Positions 27,292 through 36,113 of a stretch of DNA of 64,000 nt are shown piece by piece. The notes below the pieces were generated by a model, which saw only the letters and a program-made list of their open reading frames with translations, searched no databases and was not told the DNA's origin. How positions within the stretch are numbered: the stretch's first letter is position 1; each line of letters opens with the position of its first letter. The DNA lies in assembly GCF_003569805.1 (NCBI RefSeq), contig NZ_KZ984051.1, forward strand, positions 807,779 to 871,778, read 5' to 3'. Source of the DNA: Microbacterium halotolerans. GTDB taxonomy: Bacteria > Actinomycetota > Actinomycetes > Actinomycetales > Microbacteriaceae. Position numbers and translations under genes: made by a program.

Positions 27292-28136
27292 GCGTCGTGC
27301 GCACCGAGCCGATCGCCGCGACCGTCGCCGAGGCGTACCGCGGCACCTTCGCCGTCGGCGAGGTGCCGCTGCGTTCGGGCGACGCGCTCCCGCCGGCGTG
27401 GGAGGGCGTGTACTTCCCCTTCGAAGCCCCGCTGACGGATCTTCGGCCGGATGGGACTCCGGCCGAGGACGGGGTGCTGCCGGAGATCGACCTGCCGCGG
27501 CGGATGTACGCGGGGGAGACGACCGAGTTCCTCCGCCCGCTTCCCGTCGGAGCCGAGGCCGTCCAGACGACGTCGCTCGGCTCCGTCACCGACAAGCGCG
27601 GCTCAGGGGGCAGGCTCGTCTTCGTCGACATCGAACGCGATTACGAGGTCGACGGCGAGGTCGCGATCCGCAGCGTGTGGCACGACGTGTTCCTCGAGCA
27701 GACCGATCCTGATGCTCCGACGAAGCCGCCGCGCCGAGATCCGGACGTCGCGGCTTCTGCCGACTGGTCGGAGGAGCGGATGCTCGACGCCAGACAGCTG
27801 TTCCGCTTCTCTGCGCTCACCTTCAACACCCACCTCATCCACTACGACCGTGCGTGGGCGCGCGAGGTCGAGCACCTGCCCGACCTGCTCGTGCACGGCC
27901 CCCTCACTCGCATCCTGCTGATGGACGCCGCCCGCAGGAACGTGCCAGGCCGAATGCCGGAGCGACTCGACGTCAGGGCTGTGGCCCCCACGCTCGTCGA
28001 CCGCCCGGTCCGCTTCGCCGGGCGCACCGTCGGCGGAACCACCAGGGTGACCGCCCTCGGTGAAGACCACGCCGTGCTGGCGACAGCGGAGATCGCCTGG
28101 GCTCCGGCGGATGGACGGGAGGGCACGAACGCATGA
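27288..28136 (+). CDS. HTD2-like/MaoC-fold acyl-CoA hydratase
   Basis: The 282-residue protein matches HTD2-type dehydratases, a two-hotdog architecture used by mesaconyl-C4-CoA and itaconyl-CoA hydratases. Seen are the N-terminal hotdog with GDALPPAWEGVYF and RRMYAGETTEFLRPLPVG, the second hotdog with QLFRFSALTFNTHLIHYD and the catalytic-type LVHGPLTRILLMD. It starts with GTG overlapping the CoA-transferase stop. It would hydrate or dehydrate an acyl-CoA of the operon. The exact substrate is open; 3-methylglutaconyl-CoA or itaconyl-CoA are reasonable candidates. Confidence 0.8.
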   Translation: MSVVRTEPIAATVAEAYRGTFAVGEVPLRSGDALPPAWEGVYFPFEAPLTDLRPDGTPAEDGVLPEIDLPRRMYAGETTEFLRPLPVGAEAVQTTSLGSVTDKRGSGGRLVFVDIERDYEVDGEVAIRSVWHDVFLEQTDPDAPTKPPRRDPDVAASADWSEERMLDARQLFRFSALTFNTHLIHYDRAWAREVEHLPDLLVHGPLTRILLMDAARRNVPGRMPERLDVRAVAPTLVDRPVRFAGRTVGGTTRVTALGEDHAVLATAEIAWAPADGREGTNA

Positions 28137-28765
28137 GGCCGAACTCCGATTTCGCGCTCGAAGATGTCGAGCGGATCCGTGAGCTGGTCGAGCAGAACCC
28201 GTGGGCGACCATCGTCAGCTCGGTCCCGGAGCGCGGCCTGGTCGTCTCCCACTATCCGGTCCTGCTCGATGACGACGCAGAAGGTCTTGTGCTGCTCAGC
28301 CACGTCGGGCGTCCGGATGAGCGACTGCACGAACTCGGTGCGCACGAGTGCGTGGTGATCGTCTACGGCCCGCAGGGCTACGTCTCCCCCGGATGGTACG
28401 GGTCGTCACCGGCTGTGCCGACGTGGAACTTCGCGGTCGCCCATCTCTACGGCACCCCGGAGATCCTCGACGACGACGAGAACCTGCGAGTGCTGGAGCG
28501 ACTGGTCTCTCACTTCGAGAGTCCGATGCCCGAGCCGTTCCTGATGAACCGCACCCTCGAGAACGCCGACTACGCGGCCAGGATCGTGCACGGCACGGTC
28601 GGCTTCCGGATGAGGGTGGAGCGCTTCGAGGCGAAGGAGAAGATGAGCCAGGACAAGTCGCCGGAAGCGGTTGAGCGCGTCATCGATGCGCTGCGCAGAC
28701 AGGGGCCGTATCGGAACCCCGAGCTGGCCGACCGGATGGCGCAGGCGCAGGAGCAGCAGACATGA
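28133..28765 (+). CDS. PaiB-family FMN-binding protein
   Basis: The 210-residue protein has the PaiB FMN-binding split-barrel pattern: VEQNPWATIVSS near the start, YVSPGWYGSSPAVPTWNFAVAHLYG in the middle and a C-terminal helical tail with MSQDKSPEAVERVIDALR. Bacillus PaiB is a negative regulator of sporulation and protease genes, but most relatives are unstudied. It overlaps genes on both sides by ATGA and lies in the catabolic operon, so a role as a redox or detoxifying partner is equally possible. Confidence 0.85.
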   Translation: MRPNSDFALEDVERIRELVEQNPWATIVSSVPERGLVVSHYPVLLDDDAEGLVLLSHVGRPDERLHELGAHECVVIVYGPQGYVSPGWYGSSPAVPTWNFAVAHLYGTPEILDDDENLRVLERLVSHFESPMPEPFLMNRTLENADYAARIVHGTVGFRMRVERFEAKEKMSQDKSPEAVERVIDALRRQGPYRNPELADRMAQAQEQQT

Positions 28766-30234
28766 CGTCACCCGAGACGATCACCCTCAGCGGAGCCCGG
28801 CCCTATGGCGGAGAGCCCCTCGACGTCGTCATCAGCGACGGGACGATCTCACAGATCGCTCCTGCCGGAACCATGCCTGCGGTCGGCGAGGTCGTCGACG
28901 CCGCAGGCCGTTGGATCGGACCGGGGCTCTGGGACTCGCACGTGCACTTCACGCAGCACGTCATCCGGCGTCGGCGCATCGATCTCACGCAGACCCGCAG
29001 CGCCGGCGAGGTGCTCGACGCCGTGCGCGGGGCACTCGACCACGGAGCGCCGCTGACCGACGGCATGCTGATGGGCTACGGCTTCCGAGACGGTCTGTGG
29101 CCGGAGCCGGCCACCCTGGCCGCACTGGAGGAAGCCGTCTCCGATGTGCCCGTCGTCCTGGTCAGCGGTGATCTGCACTGCGGCTGGCTGAACAGGGCAG
29201 CCGCCGCTCGGCTCGGCGCGGAACTGGACGAGACGGGGCTGATCAGGGAGGGACCGTGGATCGGCCTGCTGCACTCGCTCGACGAAGCGTCGTCGCTTCC
29301 GCCCGACGCCTACCGTGAGGCCGCGGACGCCGCGGCTGCGCGAGGAGTCGTCGGCATCGTGGAGTTCGAGAACACCGACAACGTCGCGGAGTGGCCCGCA
29401 CGCGTCGCAGAAGGCGTGACGAGTCTCAGAGTCGAGGGTGCCGTGTGGCCTGACCGCCTCGAGCAGGCCGTCGCGGCCGGTCTGCGCACCGGCGACCGCC
29501 TCGACGATCAGGGCCTGGTCACCTTCGGGCGGCTGAAGGTGGTCGTCGACGGCTCGCTCAACACCCGCACCGCGTGGTGCTGGGATCCGTACCCCGGCCT
29601 GGACCCCGCCGGCCCGCACGCCTGCGGCATGGAGAGCGTTCCCGTCCCGGAGCTGCGCCGGCTGCTCGAACGAGCCGACGGGGCGGGCATCGGCGCCGCC
29701 GTGCACGCGATCGGCGACCGCGCGAACAGCGAAGTGCTCGACGCCTTCGCGTCCGTCGGCATGCCAGGTGTGATCGAGCACGCGCAGCTCGTCCGCGACG
29801 ACGACTTCTCCCGGTTCGCCGAGCTCGGGCTCGCCGCCAGCGTCCAGCCGGAGCACGCCATGGACGACCGCGACGTCGCAGACCACCACTGGGCGGGGCG
29901 CACAGCCCGCGCATTCGCCTTCGGCTCGCTGCACCGGTCCGGCGCCGAGCTCCGACTCGGCTCAGACGCGCCGGTCGCACCGCTGGATCCATGGGTGTCG
30001 ATTGCGGCGGCGACCGCCCGCAGCCGGGGCGGCAGGGGTGCCTGGCATCCGGAGCAGCGGCTGCCGCTGGACGCCGCGCTCGCCGCTTCGTCCCGCGGCG
30101 TGCTGGGCGTCGGCCGTCGCGCCGATCTCGTCGTGGTCGACCGCGACCCGTATGCGTGCGACCGCGACGAGCTTCGCACGATGCCCGTCGCGGCCACGCT
30201 GCTGGGCGGACGCTTCACCCGACGGGAGATCTGA
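28762..30234 (+). CDS. YtcJ-like amidohydrolase (amidohydrolase_3), first copy
   Basis: The 490-residue protein belongs to the amidohydrolase superfamily. The metal-binding HxH is in GLWDSHVHFTQ, with VVVDGSLNTRTAW, HAIGDRANSEVLDAF, the IEHAQLV His and GSDAPVAPLDPW near the C-terminus. The pattern is that of the YtcJ/NfdA group, which hydrolyses N-substituted amides and formamides. It overlaps the PaiB-like stop and is followed three bases later by a second copy. It should remove an acyl, formyl or similar group from the substrate; the preferred compound is not known. Confidence 0.88.
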   Translation: MTSPETITLSGARPYGGEPLDVVISDGTISQIAPAGTMPAVGEVVDAAGRWIGPGLWDSHVHFTQHVIRRRRIDLTQTRSAGEVLDAVRGALDHGAPLTDGMLMGYGFRDGLWPEPATLAALEEAVSDVPVVLVSGDLHCGWLNRAAAARLGAELDETGLIREGPWIGLLHSLDEASSLPPDAYREAADAAAARGVVGIVEFENTDNVAEWPARVAEGVTSLRVEGAVWPDRLEQAVAAGLRTGDRLDDQGLVTFGRLKVVVDGSLNTRTAWCWDPYPGLDPAGPHACGMESVPVPELRRLLERADGAGIGAAVHAIGDRANSEVLDAFASVGMPGVIEHAQLVRDDDFSRFAELGLAASVQPEHAMDDRDVADHHWAGRTARAFAFGSLHRSGAELRLGSDAPVAPLDPWVSIAAATARSRGGRGAWHPEQRLPLDAALAASSRGVLGVGRRADLVVVDRDPYACDRDELRTMPVAATLLGGRFTRREI

Positions 30235-30237
30235 GCG

Positions 30238-31815
30238 ATGACCACCCAGCTGTTCACGAACGCGAAGGTGTTCACAGGCGAGTCGGAGACCGGCTTCGCC
30301 TCGGCCTTCCGCACAGTCGACGGCACGATCGACTGGGTCGGCGCCGCCGAGGAGGTCGAGGGGGAGACCGCCGTCGATCTCGGAGGGCGCACGGTGCTGC
30401 CCGGACTGATCGACAGTCACACGCACCCCGCGCTGATCGCGGGCACAGCCGCCGCCGTCGAGTGCTTTCCGCCGGCGGTCGCGTCCGTCCACGAGCTGGT
30501 GGAGACCCTGCGTATGCACGCGGCGTCGACCGGCGACGACTGGGTGCTCGGCCGAGGCTTCGACGAGTCGAAGTTCCCCGAGCGGCGGATGCCGACCGCC
30601 GAGGACCTCGACCGGGTCTCGAAGGATCGACCGGTGCTGGTGTGGCGCTGCGACGCGCACTCGGCCGTATGCAACTCCGCGGCGCTGCGCATGGCGGGTA
30701 TCGACGAGAGGACGCCCGACCCGGAGGGTGCGCGCTTCGAGCGCGACGATGCCGGGCGCCCGAACGGGGTGCTGACCGAGATAGCGGCCGTCGCGGCTGT
30801 GGCGTCGGTCATCCCGGCGCCGTCCAGGGAGGAGCAGGTCCTCGCCGTCCTGAGGTTCGGCGAGGACCTCGCCTCCCGCGGCATCGTCGCCGTCTGCGAC
30901 CTGCTCTCCACGCGCATCGACGATCCGCTCGGCGTCTTCCGCGAAGCGGAAGCGCGAGGACTGCGCACCCGCGTCGCGCTCTACCCCGGTTGGGACCCGG
31001 AGCAGCCGCTCGCCGATCTCGATCCGCTCGACACCAGGGGGCGCATTCGCGTCGCGGGCGTCAAAGTGGTCATGGACGGCGCCTACTCGAACCGGACAGC
31101 ATGGGTTCACGAGCCCTACCCCGACTCCTGCGACCACGGCCTCCGACTGGTCGAAGACGAGGACGTTCTCGCAGCTGCCGACTGGGCCAGGCGCAACGGC
31201 GTGCAGCTGGCGGTGCACGCGATGGGCGATCGCACCCTCGATCGCGTGATCGAGCTGTTCGCCGACCGGGAGCCGTGGCTCGACGGCGTGCCGTCCGTGC
31301 GCATCGAGCACGCCACCCTCGTCAGTGAAGCGCGCGCCGAGCGGCTGCGCGCGGCCAGGATGTCGTTCGGCATCGCAACGCACACGGTGTTCTTCTTCGC
31401 CGAGTACGACGGATACGAGAAGGCACTGCGTGCCGAGCAGGTGCCGGACGCGTATCCGATCGCGAGGCTGTACGAGCAGATCGAGCCCCTCGCGCTGTCG
31501 TCCGATCGCCCCGCGACCGCATGGAGCGGTGCCGATGACGTGATGCTGTCGATCGCCGCCGCCGTGCGGCGCACGGCGTACGACGGAACCGAGTTCGGCA
31601 TGGAAGCCGCGGTCACGGTGCCGCAGGCCGCCATGCTGTACACGGGCCGCGCGCGGCTGCTGTCACCGCTGGAAGGCGTAGGCATACTGGCTCCCGGCCT
31701 CGACGCGAGCTTCGCGGTGCTCGACCGCGACGTCTTCACCGTGCCGGAGGACGAGATCGCGTCGGTGCGCGTCGCCGAGACCTGGATCGGCGGTCAGCGG
31801 GTGTTCATCCGCTGA
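30238..31815 (+). CDS. YtcJ-like amidohydrolase (amidohydrolase_3), second copy
   Basis: The 525-residue enzyme carries the same superfamily signs as its neighbour: DSHTHPALI, the KVVMDGAYSNRTAWVHEPY segment, HAMGDRTLDRVIE, IEHATLV and the DAMxA-like closing part. It is clearly a diverged paralogue, so the two probably act on related amides. The ATG at 30238 follows the first copy's stop by three bases and ends the seven-gene operon. It converges with the second PucR gene, ending 8 bp from it. The C-terminal LLSPLEGVGILAPGLDASFAVLD block is typical of the family. Confidence 0.88.
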   Translation: MTTQLFTNAKVFTGESETGFASAFRTVDGTIDWVGAAEEVEGETAVDLGGRTVLPGLIDSHTHPALIAGTAAAVECFPPAVASVHELVETLRMHAASTGDDWVLGRGFDESKFPERRMPTAEDLDRVSKDRPVLVWRCDAHSAVCNSAALRMAGIDERTPDPEGARFERDDAGRPNGVLTEIAAVAAVASVIPAPSREEQVLAVLRFGEDLASRGIVAVCDLLSTRIDDPLGVFREAEARGLRTRVALYPGWDPEQPLADLDPLDTRGRIRVAGVKVVMDGAYSNRTAWVHEPYPDSCDHGLRLVEDEDVLAAADWARRNGVQLAVHAMGDRTLDRVIELFADREPWLDGVPSVRIEHATLVSEARAERLRAARMSFGIATHTVFFFAEYDGYEKALRAEQVPDAYPIARLYEQIEPLALSSDRPATAWSGADDVMLSIAAAVRRTAYDGTEFGMEAAVTVPQAAMLYTGRARLLSPLEGVGILAPGLDASFAVLDRDVFTVPEDEIASVRVAETWIGGQRVFIR

Positions 31816-31823
31816 TCCCGCGA

Positions 31824-33305
31824 TCAGGACGAGCCGAGCAGCCGCACCCGGCAAGCCAGCTCTACGGCGAAGCGCACATCGGGGTCGTCGAGGTCGACGT
31901 CGAGCCTTTCGCGGATGCTTCGCATCCGGTAGCCGACGGCGTTGGGGTGCAGCATGAGCTCATGGCCGGCTCGGCTGAGCGAGTTGCGGTTGCCGAGGTA
32001 TGCGAGCAGCGTGCGCACGGCCGTGAGCGATCGCTGCGGGCCGAGCGCGTCCAGCGGGTGCAGCACGTCCTCCAGCAGGCTGCGGCTGATCGGAGAGGCG
32101 TAGAAGTCGAGCAGCACGCGGCGAAGACCGGTCACGTCCGTCGTCTCCACACCGCCGAGGCGCCCCGCGGTGATCGCCGAGTCGGCGGCCACGCGCGCCT
32201 CCGCGGCGGACTGCCTGAGGCCTGCAGGGCCGCTCTGCGGCGTGCCGAGGCCGAGCGTCCAGGTCCAGTCGTCTCCCGAGAGCGTGCCCGCGTATGCCTG
32301 CACCCGTTCGGCGACTTCTCGCAGGCGGCGCTGGTGGTCTCCTGCGCCGTGCTCCTCCGTGCAGACGACGAGCGCGCCGTCCTGGATGTGGGTGATGTGC
32401 CAGAGCTCATCGCGGTCCTCCACGAGCTGCAGTGCGAACAGCTCGATCGCGGGCTGAACGCCGCGGGGAGGCGGGGCATCCGGATCCGAGCGATGCTGCG
32501 ACCTGATCCACGCCGCCGCGTGCGACAGCTGCAGGGGCAGCCCGAGACGAGCAGCGGGGGCGACGAACACATCGACCCGCGACGCTTCGGCGAGCGTCAG
32601 CTCTGCGATCAGGTCGGCCCTGGACCGGTTCGGACCGAAGCGGTCGCGGATCTGGCGCTGGATGGAACGGGAGATGAGGGAGGAGACGACGGGGATCACC
32701 GTTCGCGTGGCGTCATCCGGATGATCCGCAGACAGCCGGGCGATGGACACCTCGCCGATGAACACCGCCGAACTGTCCGTCCATTCGGCGTGCGGGGCGT
32801 TCGACATGGTCAGCGTCACGCCGAGAGCGCCGGATGCCGCGGCCAGGATGTGCTCCGGGTCGGCGTCCTCCTCGCCTGCGGCGGCGATGGCGCGCTCCAT
32901 CGCATAGCTGGCGCGCGCCATCGATTCCGCAGCGCCTCCCACCAGCACCCTGTCGATGGCGACGGCCAGGTCCGTCGGCGACTCCTCGCTCGAGACCATG
33001 ACCGCGACCGTGCCGTTGTCCGCGAGCGCCGCCGCGGTCGCCGTGAGGCCGAAGCCCTCCGGGAACACGATTCCCGCGACGCCCAGGGCGTTCGCGCGCC
33101 GGAGAGCGACGTCGACCAGGTAGGGAGCGGGGATGTCACCGGCGATGATCGCCAGGGTTCCGCGGGGGCTCTTCGGTAGGGAGGCGAGTTCGATCACCTC
33201 GACACCGGTGACCGCTTCGGCGTCCGTGGGCCCTGCGAGCAGAGTCAGCCGGAGGCGATCGGCCTGGGCGAGCAGGTCCGCAACCTTGAACTGTGCCACA
33301 AGCAC
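31824..33305 (-). CDS. PucR-family transcriptional regulator, second copy
   Basis: This 493-residue regulator has an N-terminal PucR sensing domain (VADLLAQADRLRLTLLAG and the GVAGIVFPEGFG stretch) and the C-terminal helix-turn-helix (RTLLAYLGNRNSLSRAGHELMLHPNAVGYRMRSIRERL). It is divergent from DUF917/HyuA and likely controls it. The start is GTG at 33305 or GTG at 33299; both lie within an inverted repeat that would bind the protein, so self-regulation is likely. The gene converges with the YtcJ operon. Confidence 0.88.
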   Translation of the reverse strand: MLVAQFKVADLLAQADRLRLTLLAGPTDAEAVTGVEVIELASLPKSPRGTLAIIAGDIPAPYLVDVALRRANALGVAGIVFPEGFGLTATAAALADNGTVAVMVSSEESPTDLAVAIDRVLVGGAAESMARASYAMERAIAAAGEEDADPEHILAAASGALGVTLTMSNAPHAEWTDSSAVFIGEVSIARLSADHPDDATRTVIPVVSSLISRSIQRQIRDRFGPNRSRADLIAELTLAEASRVDVFVAPAARLGLPLQLSHAAAWIRSQHRSDPDAPPPRGVQPAIELFALQLVEDRDELWHITHIQDGALVVCTEEHGAGDHQRRLREVAERVQAYAGTLSGDDWTWTLGLGTPQSGPAGLRQSAAEARVAADSAITAGRLGGVETTDVTGLRRVLLDFYASPISRSLLEDVLHPLDALGPQRSLTAVRTLLAYLGNRNSLSRAGHELMLHPNAVGYRMRSIRERLDVDLDDPDVRFAVELACRVRLLGSS

Positions 33306-33366
33306 AATGTAGAAGATTTCTCAGTGCTTTTGGCACATTGTGGCGCTCTGGTCTCGCTTCTAGTGT
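33292..33366. promoter_or_regulatory. PucR-2/DUF917 divergent promoter with nested inverted repeats
   Basis: TGTGCCA at 33292-33298 pairs with TGGCACA at 33331-33337, and CACAATGT at 33303-33310 pairs with ACATTGTG at 33335-33342, centred 32 bp apart. On the plus strand TTGTGG (33338-33343) and TAGTGT (33361-33366) are separated by 17 bp, and the ATG at 33373 follows six bases later, giving a leaderless DUF917 promoter. The repeat overlaps the -35 and the first codons of the regulator gene. Confidence 0.55.
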
Positions 33367-33372
33367 CGATCT

Positions 33373-34485
33373 ATGGCACCCGTCACCCAGCAGACGATTC
33401 CTGACGAGCAGGTTCTCACCAGCGTTCAGCCGGAGGATGTGCCCGCGCTCGCGGCGGGCGCGGCGATCTTCGGAACCGGTGGGGGAGGCGCAGTCCACAC
33501 GGCGCAGCAGGTCGTGCAGCGCGCTCTCCTCGAACACGGCCCTGTCGAGCTCGTCGGGGTGGACGACCTCACAGCCGACGACGCGGTCATCATGATGTCG
33601 GGGGTCGGTGCGCCGACGGTCGGAATCGAGATGCTCTCGTCGACCGCGCAGGCCGAGACTCTTCTCACGGAGGCCCAGCGCGCGCTCGGGCGCCCGATCA
33701 CCACGATCATGCCGGCGGAGATCGGCGGGAGCAACGGGGTGTCGCCGATCGGATGGGCCGCGCGCCTCGGGGTCAAGGTGCTGGACGCCGACGGCATGGG
33801 CCGCGCCTTCCCCGAAGCGACCATGATCTCTCCGAACGTCGCCGGCGTTCCCTGCGAGTTCGCGGTGCAGGCCGATGTGGTCGGAAACGTCGATGTGCGC
33901 AGGACCGTCGACCTGACCTGGCTCGAGCGCCACGCGCGGGCAGGCGTGGTCGCCTCCGGCGGCATCGTCGTCGCCGCGCACTATCCGCTCACCGCGGAGA
34001 CCGCCCGAGGCGCGGTGATCCCGCGCACCATCAGCCGCGCCATCAGAGCAGGGCACGCTCTGCTGTCGTCCTCCGATCCCGTGCCGGCCATCGCGGATGA
34101 GCTCGGGGCCGAGGTGCTGATCACGGGCAAGATCGTCGACGTCGCCAGGCGCACCGAAGGCGGTTTCGTGCGAGGATCCGTCACCGTTGCGGGAACGGGG
34201 GAGAACCGCGGTCGGCTGCAGCGGATCGAGCTGCAGAACGAGAACCTCGTCGCGCTCGAGGACGGGAACGTCCTGGCCAGCGTGCCCGACCTCATCTCGA
34301 TCCTCGACTCGGAGACGGGCCACGCCATCTCCACAGAGATGATCCGGTTCGGTCAGCGCGTCGCGGTGATCGCCTGGCCGTGCGATCCGCTCTGGCGCAC
34401 ACCGCGCGGCCTGGAGTTGGCCGGCCCCGCCGCGTTCGGCTACGACCTGCCCTACGTCCCCTTCGAACGGAAGAGCATCAGATGA
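33373..34485 (+). CDS. DUF917/S-methyl thiohydantoin desulfurase family protein
   Basis: The 370-residue protein belongs to the DUF917 family, some members of which are named S-methyl thiohydantoin desulfurases. Seen are the N-terminal AAIFGTGGGGAVHTAQQ, the IMMSGVGAPTVGIE and PAEIGGSNGVSPIGWAARLG segments, DADGMGRAFPEA and, near the end, VIAWPCDPLWRTPRGL with a conserved Cys. It is the first gene of the operon and overlaps HyuA (ATGA). DUF917-HyuA pairs are common and thought to act on hydantoin-like or lactam rings. No classic ribosome site precedes it; the promoter places the start at the first base. Confidence 0.85.
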   Translation: MAPVTQQTIPDEQVLTSVQPEDVPALAAGAAIFGTGGGGAVHTAQQVVQRALLEHGPVELVGVDDLTADDAVIMMSGVGAPTVGIEMLSSTAQAETLLTEAQRALGRPITTIMPAEIGGSNGVSPIGWAARLGVKVLDADGMGRAFPEATMISPNVAGVPCEFAVQADVVGNVDVRRTVDLTWLERHARAGVVASGGIVVAAHYPLTAETARGAVIPRTISRAIRAGHALLSSSDPVPAIADELGAEVLITGKIVDVARRTEGGFVRGSVTVAGTGENRGRLQRIELQNENLVALEDGNVLASVPDLISILDSETGHAISTEMIRFGQRVAVIAWPCDPLWRTPRGLELAGPAAFGYDLPYVPFERKSIR

Positions 34486-36065
34486 CCCTGGAGAACGGCC
34501 TGTCCATCGGCGTCGACGTCGGAGGGACGAACACCGATGCCGTCGTCCTCGACGCCGAAGGCACCGTGCTGACGAGCACGAAGCAGCCGACCGCCGACGA
34601 CGTCGTCGAAGGCATCCGCGCCAGCATCGGCACGGTGCTCGACGAGATCGGCGATCGCCGTTCGCAGGTGACCAGGGTGATGCTCGGAACCACGCACGCG
34701 ACGAATGCGATCGTGGCCAGGCGAGGGCTGGCACGCGTGGCGGCGATCCGCCTCGGCGCACCCGCCGGCACCGAGTGGCCGCCCCTGGCGGGATGGCCGA
34801 CCGACCTGTCGGCCGAGATCCTGGCGGGATCGGTGATGCTCGGGGGCGGTCATATGGTCGACGGAACGCCGATCACGCGGCTGGACCGGGACGGACTGCT
34901 CCGCTTCCTCGACGAGACCGCCGACCGCTGCGACGCGATCGCGGTCACCGGAATCTTCAGCCCGTCCTTTCCCGAGCAGGAACGCGAAGTCGATGCGATC
35001 ATCCGGGCGCACCTCGGTCGCGACGCGCCGACCTTCCTGAGCCAGGACATCGGCCCGACCGGGCTGATCGAACGGGAGAACGCAACGGTGCTCAATGCGG
35101 CGCTGCATCGCGTCGCACACGACGTGACCCACGCGCTGCTCGCGGTCGTCGAAGAGCAGCGCTTGGACGCCGTGACGTTCTTCGCCCAGAACGACGGCAC
35201 GCTGATGTCGCTGGACGTCGCCGAGACGTTCCCCGTGCTCACGATCGGCTCCGGACCGGCGAACTCGATCCGCGGCGCAGCCTATCTCTCCGGCGCATCC
35301 GACGCGATCGTCGTCGATGTCGGCGGCACCACGAGCGACCTCGGCGTCGTCGCGAACGGATTCCCGCGCGAATCCACCCTCCCTCGGGAGATCGGCGGTG
35401 TGCAGACGAACTTCCGGATGCCGGACATCCTGTCGCTCAGCATCGGCGGCGGCACCGTCGTCGACGTGGCCACAGGCCGGGTCGGCCCGAGCTCGGTCGG
35501 CCACCGGATCAATCGCGAGGGGCTGCTGTTCGGCGGTTCGACGCCGACGCTCACGGATGCGGCGTCGCTGCGCCGATCTGCCGTCGCCGGCCGCCGTCTG
35601 CCGAAGCTCGACGGGGCCACCACGGCCGCGCTGGAGGCATCGATGACGGTCGTCGCCGAGCGACTGGAGGAGGCCGCCGAGCGTCTCTCGCTCGGGCGGA
35701 TGGATCTTCCGCTCGTCGTCGTCGGCGGCGGCGGATTCCTCGTGCCCGACGGGCTGAACATCGCCGGCGACGTGCTCCGCCCGGCCTATGGCGACGTCGC
35801 CAACGCGGTCGGCGCGGCGATCTCGCTCGCCGGCGGTCGCGCAGAGCACATCGCGCACATCGAAGAGCGCGCCGAGGGCATCGAAGCCGCATCCGAGGCG
35901 GCGATCGCCAAGGCCATCCAGGCGGGTGCGGACCCGCTCAGGGTCGAAGTCGTCGAGGTCCTCGAGACGCCGATCTCGTACACGTCCCACCCGACGGTGA
36001 GCATCTCCGCCAAGGCGGCGGGGCCCTTGTCCCATCTGGGCGGAGTCGTTCCCTCCCCCGCGTAG
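34482..36065 (+). CDS. hydantoinase/oxoprolinase family protein (HyuA-like, short form)
   Basis: The 527-residue protein has the ASKHA ATPase fold of hydantoinase A/oxoprolinase: GVDVGGTNTDAVVLD near the N-terminus, GTTHATNAIV, the VVDVGGTTSDLGVV phosphate loop and GGGGFLVPD near the C-terminus. The family hydrolyses hydantoins, oxoproline or related rings using ATP. It is shorter than full HyuA and no HyuB partner is present; a DUF917 protein takes that place. The ATG overlaps the DUF917 stop. It most likely opens a cyclic amide that the importer brings in. Confidence 0.88.
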   Translation: MTLENGLSIGVDVGGTNTDAVVLDAEGTVLTSTKQPTADDVVEGIRASIGTVLDEIGDRRSQVTRVMLGTTHATNAIVARRGLARVAAIRLGAPAGTEWPPLAGWPTDLSAEILAGSVMLGGGHMVDGTPITRLDRDGLLRFLDETADRCDAIAVTGIFSPSFPEQEREVDAIIRAHLGRDAPTFLSQDIGPTGLIERENATVLNAALHRVAHDVTHALLAVVEEQRLDAVTFFAQNDGTLMSLDVAETFPVLTIGSGPANSIRGAAYLSGASDAIVVDVGGTTSDLGVVANGFPRESTLPREIGGVQTNFRMPDILSLSIGGGTVVDVATGRVGPSSVGHRINREGLLFGGSTPTLTDAASLRRSAVAGRRLPKLDGATTAALEASMTVVAERLEEAAERLSLGRMDLPLVVVGGGGFLVPDGLNIAGDVLRPAYGDVANAVGAAISLAGGRAEHIAHIEERAEGIEAASEAAIAKAIQAGADPLRVEVVEVLETPISYTSHPTVSISAKAAGPLSHLGGVVPSPA

Positions 36066-36113
36066 GAGCGGCACAGTCCGCACCGCAGCAACATCCAGAA
36101 AGAGGAGAAAGCC

